Shown: positions 46,750-55,363 of the stretch, piece after piece
Layout of the letters: every line of letters begins with the position of its first letter
Numbering within the stretch: the stretch's first letter is position 1
From: Amia ocellicauda
Taxonomy: Eukaryota > Chordata > Actinopteri > Amiiformes > Amiidae
Length of the DNA stretch: 64,000 bases
Direction of reading: 5' to 3'
NCBI RefSeq assembly: GCF_036373705.1
Contig: NW_027102756.1
Location: 28,852 to 92,851 of the forward strand
Notes under the pieces: model-generated
Seen by the model: only the letters and a program-made list of their open reading frames with translations
What the model was told of the DNA's origin: nothing
Databases searched by the model: none
Position numbers and translations under genes: made by a program

Positions 46750-46867
46750 GCTTGCAGCACCTGGTATTTCTAGGAGGTCTCACATTCAAGTACTGACCAG
46801 GTCCTGCCCCGTTTAGCTTCCGAGATCTGACGATATCATGCGCATTCAGGACGGTGTGGCCACAAGC
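46750..46867 (-). rRNA. 5S rRNA copy 50 (B-like)
   Basis: Repeat of copy 44, 2,027 bp away, with fewer private changes. Confidence 0.72.
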
Positions 46868-47084
46868 CGAGAGGCCCGGCTGCATGATGTCTCTTTAAGG
46901 CTGGCGGGTATTGACGGAACTTCCAGCAAAAAAAAAAAGAAAAAAGAAAAATGGAGGGAAAAATATCAGTGCAGCAAAGGGTTTTGAAAGTAGCCGGGTA
47001 CGTGTACAATTCTTCAATAATATCTCCTACAGACTGAAAGAGAGTATTAAGAGCTATGATGAAGTTACCCAGGAGACGTAAAAA

Positions 47085-47202
47085 GCTTGCAGCACCTGGT
47101 ATTTCCAGGAGGTCACCCATCCAAGTACTGACCAGGCCCTGCCCCGCTTAGCTTCCGAGATCTGATGAGATCGGGCGTGTTCAGGACGGTGTGGCCGCAA
47201 GC
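47085..47202 (-). rRNA. 5S rRNA copy 51 (type A, box A closest to consensus)
   Basis: Has GCTAAGCGGGG in box A, the only copy I saw with the consensus AAGC. Confidence 0.88.
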
Positions 47203-47424
47203 CAAGAGGCCTGTCTGCATGATGTCTCTTAAAGGCTGGCGGGTATTGACGGAACTTCCAGCAAAAAATAAAAAATAAATAAATAGAAAAATGGAGGGAA
47301 AAATATCAGTGCAGGACAGGGTGTTGAAAGTAGCCGGGTACATGTACAATTCTTCAATTATATCTCCTCCAGACTGAATGAGAGTATTAAGAGCTACGCT
47401 GAAGTTACCCAGGAGATGTAAAAA

Positions 47425-47542
47425 GCTTTCAGCACCTGGTATTTCCAGGAGGTCAACCATCCAATTACTGACCAGGCCCTGCCCAGTTTTTCTTCCGAGA
47501 TCTGACGAGATCTTGCGTCTTCAGGACGGTGTGGCCTCAAGC
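47425..47542 (-). rRNA. 5S rRNA copy 52 (diverged, probable pseudogene)
   Basis: Box A destroyed (complement of CCCAGTTTTTCTTCC), further changes in box C and helix III. Confidence 0.65.
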
Positions 47543-47758
47543 CAAGAGGCCTGGCTGCATGATGTCTCTTAAAGGCTGGAGGGTATTGATGGAACTTCCA
47601 GCAAGAAACAAAAGAAAAAAGAAAAATGGAGGGAAAAATATCAGTGCAGCAAAGCGTGTTGAAGGTAGCCGGGTACGTGTACAATTCTTCAATTATATCT
47701 CCTCCAGACAGATAGAGAGTATTAAGAGCTACGATAAAGTTACCCAGGAGACGTAAAA

Positions 47759-47876
47759 GCTTGCAGCACCAGGTATTTCCAGGAGGTCTCACATTCAAGT
47801 ACTGACCAGGTCCTGCCCCGTTTAGCTTCCGAGATCTGACGAGATCGGGCGAGTTCAGGACGGTGTGGCCGCAAGC
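47759..47876 (-). rRNA. 5S rRNA copy 53 (B-like)
   Basis: Only the G82A change of the B box C; 5' side has GAACTCGCC. Confidence 0.75.
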
Positions 47877-48092
47877 CGAGATGTCTGGCTGCATGATGTC
47901 TCTTAAAGGCTGGCGTGTATAGACGGAATTTCCAGCAAAAAAAAAAAAAAAAAAGAAAAATGGATGGAAAAATATCAGTGCAGGAAAGGGTGTTGAAAGT
48001 ATCCGGGTACGTGTACAATTCTTCAAATATATCTCCTCCAGACAGATAGAGAGTATTAAGAGCTACGATAAAGTTACCCAGGAGACGTAAAA

Positions 48093-48210
48093 GCTTGCAG
48101 CACCAGGTATTTCCAGGAGGTCTCACATTCATGTACTGACCAGGTCCTGCCCCGTTTAGCTTCCAAGATCTGACGAGATCGGGCGAGTTCAGGATGGTGT
48201 GGCCGCAAGC
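48093..48210 (-). rRNA. 5S rRNA copy 54 (type B)
   Basis: Full B box C; GAACTCGCC as in copy 53. Confidence 0.75.
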
Positions 48211-48430
48211 CGAGATGCCTGGCTGCATGATGTCTCTTAAAGGCTGGCGGGTATTGACGGAACTTCCAGCAAAAAAAAAAAAAAAAAAATAGAAAACTGG
48301 AGGGAAAAATATCAGTGCAGGAAAGGGTGTTGAAAGTAGCCGGGTACGTGTACAATTCTTCAATTATATCTCCTGGAGACAGAAAGAGAGTATTAAGAGC
48401 TACGATGAAGTTACCCAGGAGACGTAAAAA

Positions 48431-48548
48431 GCTTTAAGCACCTGGTATTTCTAGGAGGTCTCCCATCCAAGTACTGACCAGGCCCTGCCCCGTTTAGCTT
48501 CCGAGATCTGACGAGATCGGGCGCATTCAGGACGGTGTGGCCACAAGC
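48431..48548 (-). rRNA. 5S rRNA copy 55 (type A, helix I changed)
   Basis: 3' end GCTTAAAGC weakens helix I. Confidence 0.8.
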
Positions 48549-48765
48549 CGAAAGGCCTGGCTGCATGATGTCTCTTAAAGGTTGGCGGGTATTGACAGAA
48601 CTTCCAGCAAAAAAAAAAAAAAAAAAAGAAAAATGGATGGAAAAATATCAGTGCAGCAAAGGGTGTTGACAGTAGCTGGGTACGTGTACAATTCTTCAAT
48701 TATATCTCCTCCAGACAGAAAGAAAGAACTAAGAGCTACGATAAAGTTACCCAGGAGACGTAAAA

Positions 48766-48883
48766 TCTTGCAGCACCAGGTATTTCCAGGAGGTCTCCCA
48801 TCCAAGTACTGACCAGGTCCTGCCCCGTTTAGCTTCCGAGATCTTACGAGATCGGGCGAATTCAGGACGGTGTGGCCACAAGC
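48766..48883 (-). rRNA. 5S rRNA copy 56 (type A, 3' end changed)
   Basis: 3' end CTGCAAGA followed by TTTTACG. Confidence 0.78.
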
Positions 48884-49108
48884 CGAAAGGCCTGGCTGCA
48901 TGATGTCTCTTAAAGGTTGGCGGGTATTGACGGAACTTCCAGCAAAAAAAAAAAAGAAAAAAAGAAAAAAGAAAAATGGATGGAAAAATATCAGTGCAGC
49001 AAAGGGTGTTGACAGTAGCTGGATACGTGTACAATACTTCAATTATATCTCCTCCAGACAGAGAGAGAGTATTGAGAGCTACGATAAAGTTACCCAGGAG
49101 ACGTAAAA

Positions 49109-49226
49109 GCTTGCAGCACTAGGTATTTCCAGGAGGTCTCACTTTCATGTACTGACCAGGTCCTGCCCCGTTTAGCTTCCGAGATCTGACGAGATCGGGC
49201 GCGTTCAGGATGGTGTGGCCGCAAGC
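49109..49226 (-). rRNA. 5S rRNA copy 57 (type B)
   Basis: One extra change in box C (ATGAAAGTGAG). Confidence 0.75.
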
Positions 49227-49435
49227 CGAGATGCCTGGCTGCATGATGTCTCTTAAAGGCTGGGGGTATTGACGGAACTGCCACCAAAAAAAAAAGGAAC
49301 AATAGAGGGAAATATACCAGTGCAGCAAAGGGTGTTGAAAGTAGCCGGGTACGTGTACAATTCTTCAATTATATCTCCTGGAGACAGAAAGAGAGTATTA
49401 AGAGCTACGATGAAGTTACCCAGGAGACGTAAAAA

Positions 49436-49553
49436 GCTTGCAGCACCTGGTATTTCTAGGAGGTCTCCCATCCAAGTACTGACCAGGCCCTGCCCCATTT
49501 AGCTTCCGAGATCTGACGAGATCGGACGCATTCAGGACGGTGTGGCCGCAAGC
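49436..49553 (-). rRNA. 5S rRNA copy 58 (type A)
   Basis: Private changes complement of CCCATTTAGC and CGGACGC. Confidence 0.85.
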
Positions 49554-49777
49554 CAAGAGGCCTGGCTGCATGATGTCTCTTAAAGGTTGGCGGGTATTGA
49601 CGGAACTTCCAGCAAAAAAAAAAAAAAAAAAAAAAAAAAGAAAAATGGATGGAAAAATATCAGTGCAGCAAAGGGTGTTGACAGTAGCTGGGTACGTGTA
49701 CAATACTTCAATTATATCTCCTCCAGACAGAGAGAGAGTATTGAGAGCTACGATAAAGTTACCCAGGAGACGTAAAA

Positions 49778-49895
49778 GCTTGCAGCACCTGGTATTTCTA
49801 GGAGGTCTCCCATCCAAGTACTGACCAGGCCCTGCCCCGTTTAGCTTCCAAGATCTGACGAGATCGGGCACATTCAGGACGGTGTGGCCACAAGC
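49778..49895 (-). rRNA. 5S rRNA copy 59 (type A)
   Basis: Private changes complement of TCCAAGATC and GGGCACATT. Confidence 0.85.
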
Positions 49896-49951
49896 CGAAA
49901 GGCCTGGCTGCATGATGTCTCTTAAAGGTTGGCGGGTATTGACAGAACTTC

Positions 49952-49983
<32 letters not shown>

Positions 49984-50121
49984 GAAAAATGGATGGAAAA
50001 ATATCAGTGCAGCAAAGGGTGTTGACAGTAGCTGGATACGTGTACAATACTTCAATTATATCTCCTCCAGACAGAGAGAGAGTATTGAGAGCTACGATAA
50101 AGTTACCCAGGAGATGTAAAA

Positions 50122-50239
50122 GCTTGCAGCACTAGGTATTTCCAGGAGGTCTCACATTCATGTACTGACCAGGTCCTGCCCCGTTTAGCTTCCGAGATCT
50201 GACGAGATCGGGCGCGTTCAGGATGGTGTGGCCGCAAGC
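50122..50239 (-). rRNA. 5S rRNA copy 60 (type B)
   Basis: Repeat of the copy 57 unit; both have the altered spacer word GGAACAATAGAGGG. Confidence 0.78.
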
Positions 50240-50449
50240 CGAGATGCCTGGCTGCATGATGTCTCTTAAAGGCTGGCGGGTATTGACGGAACTGCCACCA
50301 AAAAAAAAAGGAACAATAGAGGGAAATATACCAGTGCAGCAAAGGGTGTTGAAAGTAGCCGGGTACGTGTACAATTCTTCAATTATATCTCCTGGAGACA
50401 GAAAGAGAGTATTAAGAGCTACGATGAAGTTACCCAGGAGACGTAAAAA

Positions 50450-50567
50450 GCTTGCAGCACCTGGTATTTCTAGGAGGTCTCCCATCCAAGTACTGACCAG
50501 GTCCTGCCCCGTTTAGCTTCCGAGATCTGACGAGATCGGGCGCGTTCAGGATGGTGTGGCCGCAAGC
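50450..50567 (-). rRNA. 5S rRNA copy 61 (A/B chimera)
   Basis: The 3' half including box C is type A; the 5' half (CACCATCCTGAA, and AGGACC in helix II) is type B. Confidence 0.8.
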
Positions 50568-50787
50568 CGAGATGCCTGGCTGCATGATGTCTCTTAAAGG
50601 CTGGCGGGTATTGACGGAATTTCCAGCAAAAAAAAAAAAAAAAAAATAGAAAAATGGAGGGAAAAATATCAGTGCAGGAAAGGGTGTTGAAAGTAGCCGG
50701 GTACGTGTACAATTCTTCAATTATGTCTTCTCCAGACAGAAAGAGAGTATTAAGAGCTACGATGAAGTTCCCCAGGAGACGTAAAAA

Positions 50788-50905
50788 GCTGGCAGCACCT
50801 GGTATTTCCAGGAGATCTCCCATCGAAGTACTGACCAGGCCCTGCCCCGTTTAGTTTCCGAGATCTGACGAGATCGGGCGTGTTCAGGACTTTGTGTCCG
50901 CAAGC
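50788..50905 (-). rRNA. 5S rRNA copy 62 (diverged)
   Basis: 5' quarter altered (complement of GGACTTTGTGTCC); 3' end CTGCCAGC. Confidence 0.75.
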
Positions 50906-51117
50906 CGAGAGGCCTGGCTGCATGATGTCTCTTAAAGGTTGGCGGGTATTGACGGAACTTCCAGCAAAAAAAAAAAAAAGAAAAATGGATGGAAAAATAT
51001 CAGTGCAGCAAAGGGTGTTGAAAGTAGCCGGGTACATGTACAATTCTTCAATTATATCTCCTGCAGACTGAAAGAGAGTATTAAGAGCTACGATGAAGTT
51101 ACCCAGGAGACGAAAAA

Positions 51118-51235
51118 GCTAGCAGCACCTGGTATTTCCAGGAGGTCTCCCATCAAAGTACTGACCAGGCCCTGCCCCGTTTAGCTTCCGAGATCTGACG
51201 AGATCGGGCGCGTTCAGGCCGGTGTGGCCTCAAGC
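51118..51235 (-). rRNA. 5S rRNA copy 63 (type A variant)
   Basis: Change in box C (complement of CATCAAAG); 3' end CTGCTAGC. Confidence 0.8.
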
Positions 51236-51451
51236 CAAGAGGCCTGGCTGCATGATGTCTCTTAAAGGCTGGAGGTTATTGACGGAACTTCCAGCAAAAT
51301 AAAAAAGAAAAAAGAAAAATGGAGGGAAAAATATCAGTGCAGCAAAGGGTGTTGAAAGTAGCCGGGTATGTGTACAATTCTTCAATTATATCTCCTCCAG
51401 ACAGAAAGAGAGTATTTAGAGCTACGATAAAGTTACCCAGGAGACGAAATA

Positions 51452-51569
51452 ACTTGCAGCACCTGATATCTCCAGGAGGTCACCCATCCAAGTACTGACG
51501 AACCCTTGCCCCGTTTAGCTTCCGAGATCTGATGAGATTGGGCGCGTTCAGGACGGTGTGGCCGCAAGC
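51452..51569 (-). rRNA. 5S rRNA copy 64 (array edge, diverged)
   Basis: Last copy before the Tc1 element. Several private changes (complement of ACCTGATATCTCC and GACGAACCCTTGCC); the downstream run is broken (GTTATTTCG), leaving three T. Confidence 0.7.
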
Positions 51570-51765
51570 CAAGAGGCCTGGCTGCATGATGTCTCTTAAA
51601 GGCTGACGGCTATTGACGGAACTTCCAGCAAAAAAAAAATGGATAAAGAAAAATGGAGGGAAAAATATCAGTGCAGCAATGGGTGTTGAAAGTAGCCGGG
51701 TACGTGTACAATACTTCAATTATATCTCCTCCAGACAGAAAGAGAGTATTAAGAGCTACGATGAA

Positions 51766-52902
51766 CTCACCTAAAGGATTATTAGGAACACCATACTAAT
51801 ACTGTGTTTGACCCTCTTTCGCCTTCAGAACTGCTTTAATTCTACATGGCATTGATTCAACAAGGTGCTGAAAGCATTCTTTAGAAATGTTGGCCCATAT
51901 TGATAGGATAGCATCTTGCAGTTGATGGAGATTTGTGGGATGCACATCCAGGGCACGAAGCTCCCGTTCCACCACATCCCAAAGATGCTCTATTGGGTTG
52001 AGATCTGGTGACTGTGGGGGCCAGTTTAGTACAGTGAACTCATTGTCATGTTCAAGAAACCAATTTGAAATGATTCGACCTTTGTGACATGGTGCATTAT
52101 CCTGCTGGAAGTAGCCATCAGAGGATGGGTACATGGTGGTCAAAAAGGGATGGACATGGTCAGAAACAATGCTCAGGTAGGCCGTAGCATTTAAACGATG
52201 CCCAATTGGCACTAAGGGGCCTAAAGTGTGCCAAGAAGACATCCCCCACACCATTACACCACCACCACCAGCCTGCACAGTGGTAACAAGACATGATGGA
52301 TCCATGTTCTCATTCTGTTTACGCCAAATTCTGACTCTACCATCTGAATGTCTCACCTCTTTTTCCTATTTGTAGTGGAGATGAGTGGTACCCGGTGGGG
52401 TCTTCTGCTGTTGTAGCCCATCCGCCTCAAGGTTGTACGTGTTGTGGCTTCACAAATGCTTTGCTGCATACCTCGGTTGTAGCGAGTGGTTATTTCAGTC
52501 AAAGTTGCTCTTCTATCAGCTTGAATCAGTCGGCCCATTCTCCTCTGACCTCTAGCATCAACAAGGCATTTTCGCCCACAGGACTGCCGCATACTGGATG
52601 TTTTTCCCTTTTCACACCATTCTTTGTAAACCCTAGAAATGGTTGTGCGTGAAAATCCCAGTAACTGAGCAGATTGTGAAATACTCAGACCGGCCCGTCT
52701 GGCACCAACAACCATGCCACGCTCAAAATTGCTTAAATCACCTTTCATTCCCATTCAGACATTCAGTTTGGAGTTCAGGAGATTGTCTTGACCAGGACCA
52801 CACCCCTAAATGCATTGAAGCAACTGCCATGTGATTGGTTGATTAGATAATTGCATTAATGAGAAATTGAACAGGTGTTCCTAATAATCCTTTAGGTGAG
52901 TG
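51766..52902 (-). mobile_element. Tc1/mariner transposon, inactive
   Basis: Terminal inverted repeats CTCACCTAAAGGATTATTAG at 51,766 and its complement ending at 52,900-52,902. The right end runs to GTGAGTG followed by TA, as expected for Tc1. The left end lacks the outermost CA and the TA. The left flank is 5S spacer and the right flank is the L2-tail composite repeat, so the two flanks are not a split single site. The transposase inside is broken. Confidence 0.92.
51796..52754 (-). pseudogene. Tc1 transposase, deleted and frameshifted
   Basis: ATG at 52,754. The N-terminal half carries the paired helix-turn-helix DNA-binding region (LSISQSAQLLGFSRTTISRV) and runs to a stop near 52,353. A second frame (51,796-52,356) holds the catalytic half, with DNAPCHKG (second aspartate) and DLNPIEHLWD (glutamate), the DD34E pattern of Tc1. 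Between them roughly 25 codons that normally carry the first catalytic aspartate (the WSDE-like motif) are missing and the frame is lost, so it cannot make active transposase. Full-length relatives are about 340 residues. Confidence 0.92.
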
Positions 52903-52954
52903 TATATGTATGTATGTTTATGTATGTCCAATTGCTTTGACAATACAAATGAAA

Positions 52955-52987
<33 letters not shown>
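52903..52987 (+). repeat. L2-tail composite repeat, left piece split by the LINE
   Basis: TATGTATG run, TTGCTTTGACAATACAAATG, AATTGA tail and (GA)n. The rest of the same unit continues at 58,856 on the other side of the LINE. Confidence 0.75.
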
Positions 52988-53289
52988 GAATATGAGCTCC
53001 TAAAAAACATTTGTTTTTATACATAAGCGGATTTAATTTGTGATTTACAAATGAATATATAGCACTATAAACATACACAGAAGACATGGAATAGAAATTC
53101 AGAAGAAAAAGTATTCAAAAAATAATAATTTTAAGAGAAACACAAAAAGAAGAAAGCAGAGAGACAGTTCAGGAAGAAAAGTCAGAAAAGAAAAGCTGAA
53201 GACAAGAATTGGAGGTAAGAGACAAATAATTAAACAAAAAAATATGTATTAATAAAATAAATAAGCATTCTCAGTAGTTGACTCAGCCA

Positions 53290-55152
53290 ATGAAAATGCA
53301 GAGCTCCGATTTGAATAGAGTGACAGTAGGAGAGAGCCCAACTGCCACTGAGACTGATAGAAATCTATCGAACAGCAGTCTGACTGCAGAGCTGCCTTTT
53401 GAAATCCGATACCCTGAAGACATTCGCTCTGCACAGGCTAAGAAGGACTACAAACAAGCTGTGATGAGAGCATCTCCTGAGACCCTCATTCTAGACTACA
53501 CCGGTAAAGGAGAAAACAGGGTCAAGAACAATCTACTGTTCTACACCGCCTTTCACAAAACCCTGTGCCAGACATACCCCAATAACAACAAGAGGGGCAT
53601 TAGCAGAGGCAGGCAGATCTCAGTGCTGGTAGAGAAAGACACAGACAGTGTGATGCTCACTTTTAATGTATACCACAACGGGACCATCATGGTGCAGGGC
53701 AGCGAGAGCAGCCTGGACCAATTAGCTCTCGGCTTCCACACCTCAAAGCAGCAGACTGAGGTAGAGAAACAAGAGCCAGAGCCGGCCACCCTGCAGTCTG
53801 CCCCCAGCCACACGGAGCCAGACAGTGCCCCATCTCCCACAGACTGCCCCCCTGTCTCCCCAAAACTCTCCAGCAACATTAAAACACTAAAGGAATGCCT
53901 ATCAGTGCTGGAGCTGGAGTTTGCGGAGTTCAGGGAGCAGACCTTGAGCACCCTGGCCCAGACCTCCTTGTGCGATCAGCTCCGGGATGAGATGCACAGA
54001 CTAAAGATGCAGCACAAGGCTGAGATCCATGAGCTGAGAGCAGCAGTGAGAGACCTGGAGGAGCAGAGCCAAACCCTGAGGACGGAGCTGCGCAGAGCGA
54101 GGGAGGAGCTGACCAGGACACCCCAGCACAGCCAGCTAAGGAGCCTGCAGAGCCAGCTGGAGGAGCTAAGAGAGGAGCTACACATCACTGGAGCACAGAG
54201 ACTGCACTGCACTGACCCCACAACACCTCCAACCCCTGACGCACCCACTGATCCACCCACACTCCCCACCACTCCTGACACACCCACTATCACCAGACCT
54301 GCCACTAATACACAACCCCCTGAAACGCCACTCCCCCAAAACACACCCGCTGCCCCCACCACTCCCGACGCAAACCCGGAGTGGCAGGTCAACGCAGAGG
54401 TGGTCATTCTGAGCGAATCCAATGGGAAGTTCCTGGTTGAGAGGCGCCTCTTCCCTGGGCGAAAAGTGAAAAAGCTTTGGTGCTCCACAGCACAGAGAGC
54501 CCTGGAGCTGCTCTCCAAGAGGAGGCTTTGCCAAGTCAAACACATCCTCATCCACACCGGCACTAACGACCTGAGTGCCCGCAGGGGCGATGTGGCCTCA
54601 GCCCTGAGACAGGTAGCAACGAAAGCCACAGAGGAATTCCCAACTGCCAAAATTTCCATCTCCACACTGCTGCCCCGCACAGACGTGCCCCTGCACATCA
54701 TCCAGGCCATCAACGCAGAAGTGTCCCGAAGATGTGCCCTCCTCCCCAACGTCCACCTGGCACACCACTGAGACATCCAGCCACATCACCTGTATGACCA
54801 CGTCCACCTCAACAAGACGGGTGTGAGGATCATCTCAAAGGTCCTCAAGGACACAACCCTGGGCCGAAACCCCACACACCCCCACCTCGAGACCAGGAGC
54901 AAACCCCCCAGCCCCCGGCCACATCCCCAGCCACCGGCTCCACCCCAGCCCCAGCCCCTGAGACCCCGCGGCCCCATTCCCCACCCCCCCATCCCCAGAG
55001 GGCCCGTCCAGCACAGCAGAGCGGACAGCCGGGGACCAGCACAGCCACACAGCCACGCAGCAGCGGCTTCCAGAGCCTGGAGGCCCGATGCTGCCCAGCT
55101 GGCCCAGATAAGGCAACTCCTCAGTGTCATCTGTACCACACTGCTGAGTTAA
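53290..55152 (+). pseudogene. LINE ORF1 with coiled coil and SGNH esterase, one nonsense codon
   Basis: The first in-frame ATG is 53,290; the frame is open to TGA at 54,769-54,771 and then continues in phase to 55,152 (about 620 residues in all). Residues 1-130 form a compact N-terminal domain; a glutamate-rich coiled coil follows (ELEFAEFREQTLSTLAQ to SQLEELREEL), then a proline/threonine linker (TPPTPDAPTDPP), then an esterase-like domain. Its blocks are LSESNG (nucleophile serine region), HTGTND, and, after the stop, LYDHVHLNKTG, which supplies the D-x-x-H pair. The stop therefore cuts off the end of the catalytic triad. ORF1 proteins of this class bind the element RNA; the esterase role is not settled. 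Confidence 0.85.
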
Positions 55153-55363
55153 CTGAGCCTCAACACACATATATATGGTTGTGGAGATGGAGAGTAAGAA
55201 AAAATGTGATTTAATTATTCTGATATTTTGATGCAAAGATAAAATCTTTGAGTGATTATTATGTATATCCATATATAATTATTAATAGTAATATAATATC
55301 AGTTGTAGACCACAAATTAAACTTTCTTATGTAGAAGAGACAAGTATAATAAAATATATTAAC

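Larger units (their letters stand above)
30180..51765 (-). repeat. 5S rDNA tandem array, 64 genes
   Basis: All units point to the minus strand; mean spacing between genes is about 338 bp (range about 329-349). A unit, read on the minus strand, has an oligo(dT) tract of about 11 to 33 bases some 60-95 bp before the gene, TTTAAG at about -31, the 5S gene, a T-run, and a spacer with CTCTTAATACTCTCTTTCTG-like sequence. Length variation comes mostly from the oligo(dT) tract. The many open frames in the spacer arise from this periodicity and are not genes. In the feature calls below, type A has box C close to vertebrate consensus (TTGGATGGGAGACC), type B has TGAATGTGAGACC, and type A' has an intermediate box C and a changed middle. 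Confidence 0.97.

Noticed and set aside
30180-51765. Dozens of 60-220-residue open frames on both strands, many with phenylalanine or lysine runs
   Set aside because: They are translations of the 5S genes and of the oligo(dA/dT) spacer, repeated with the 338-bp period. No start context, splice signal or independent conservation supports any of them.
30180-51765. CRISPR-like array
   Set aside because: The repeated part is a 118-bp 5S gene plus conserved spacer, not a short repeat with unique spacers, and the genome is eukaryotic.
53553-55272. Long minus-strand frames opposite LINE ORF1
   Set aside because: Shadows of the GC-rich ORF1 on the other strand.
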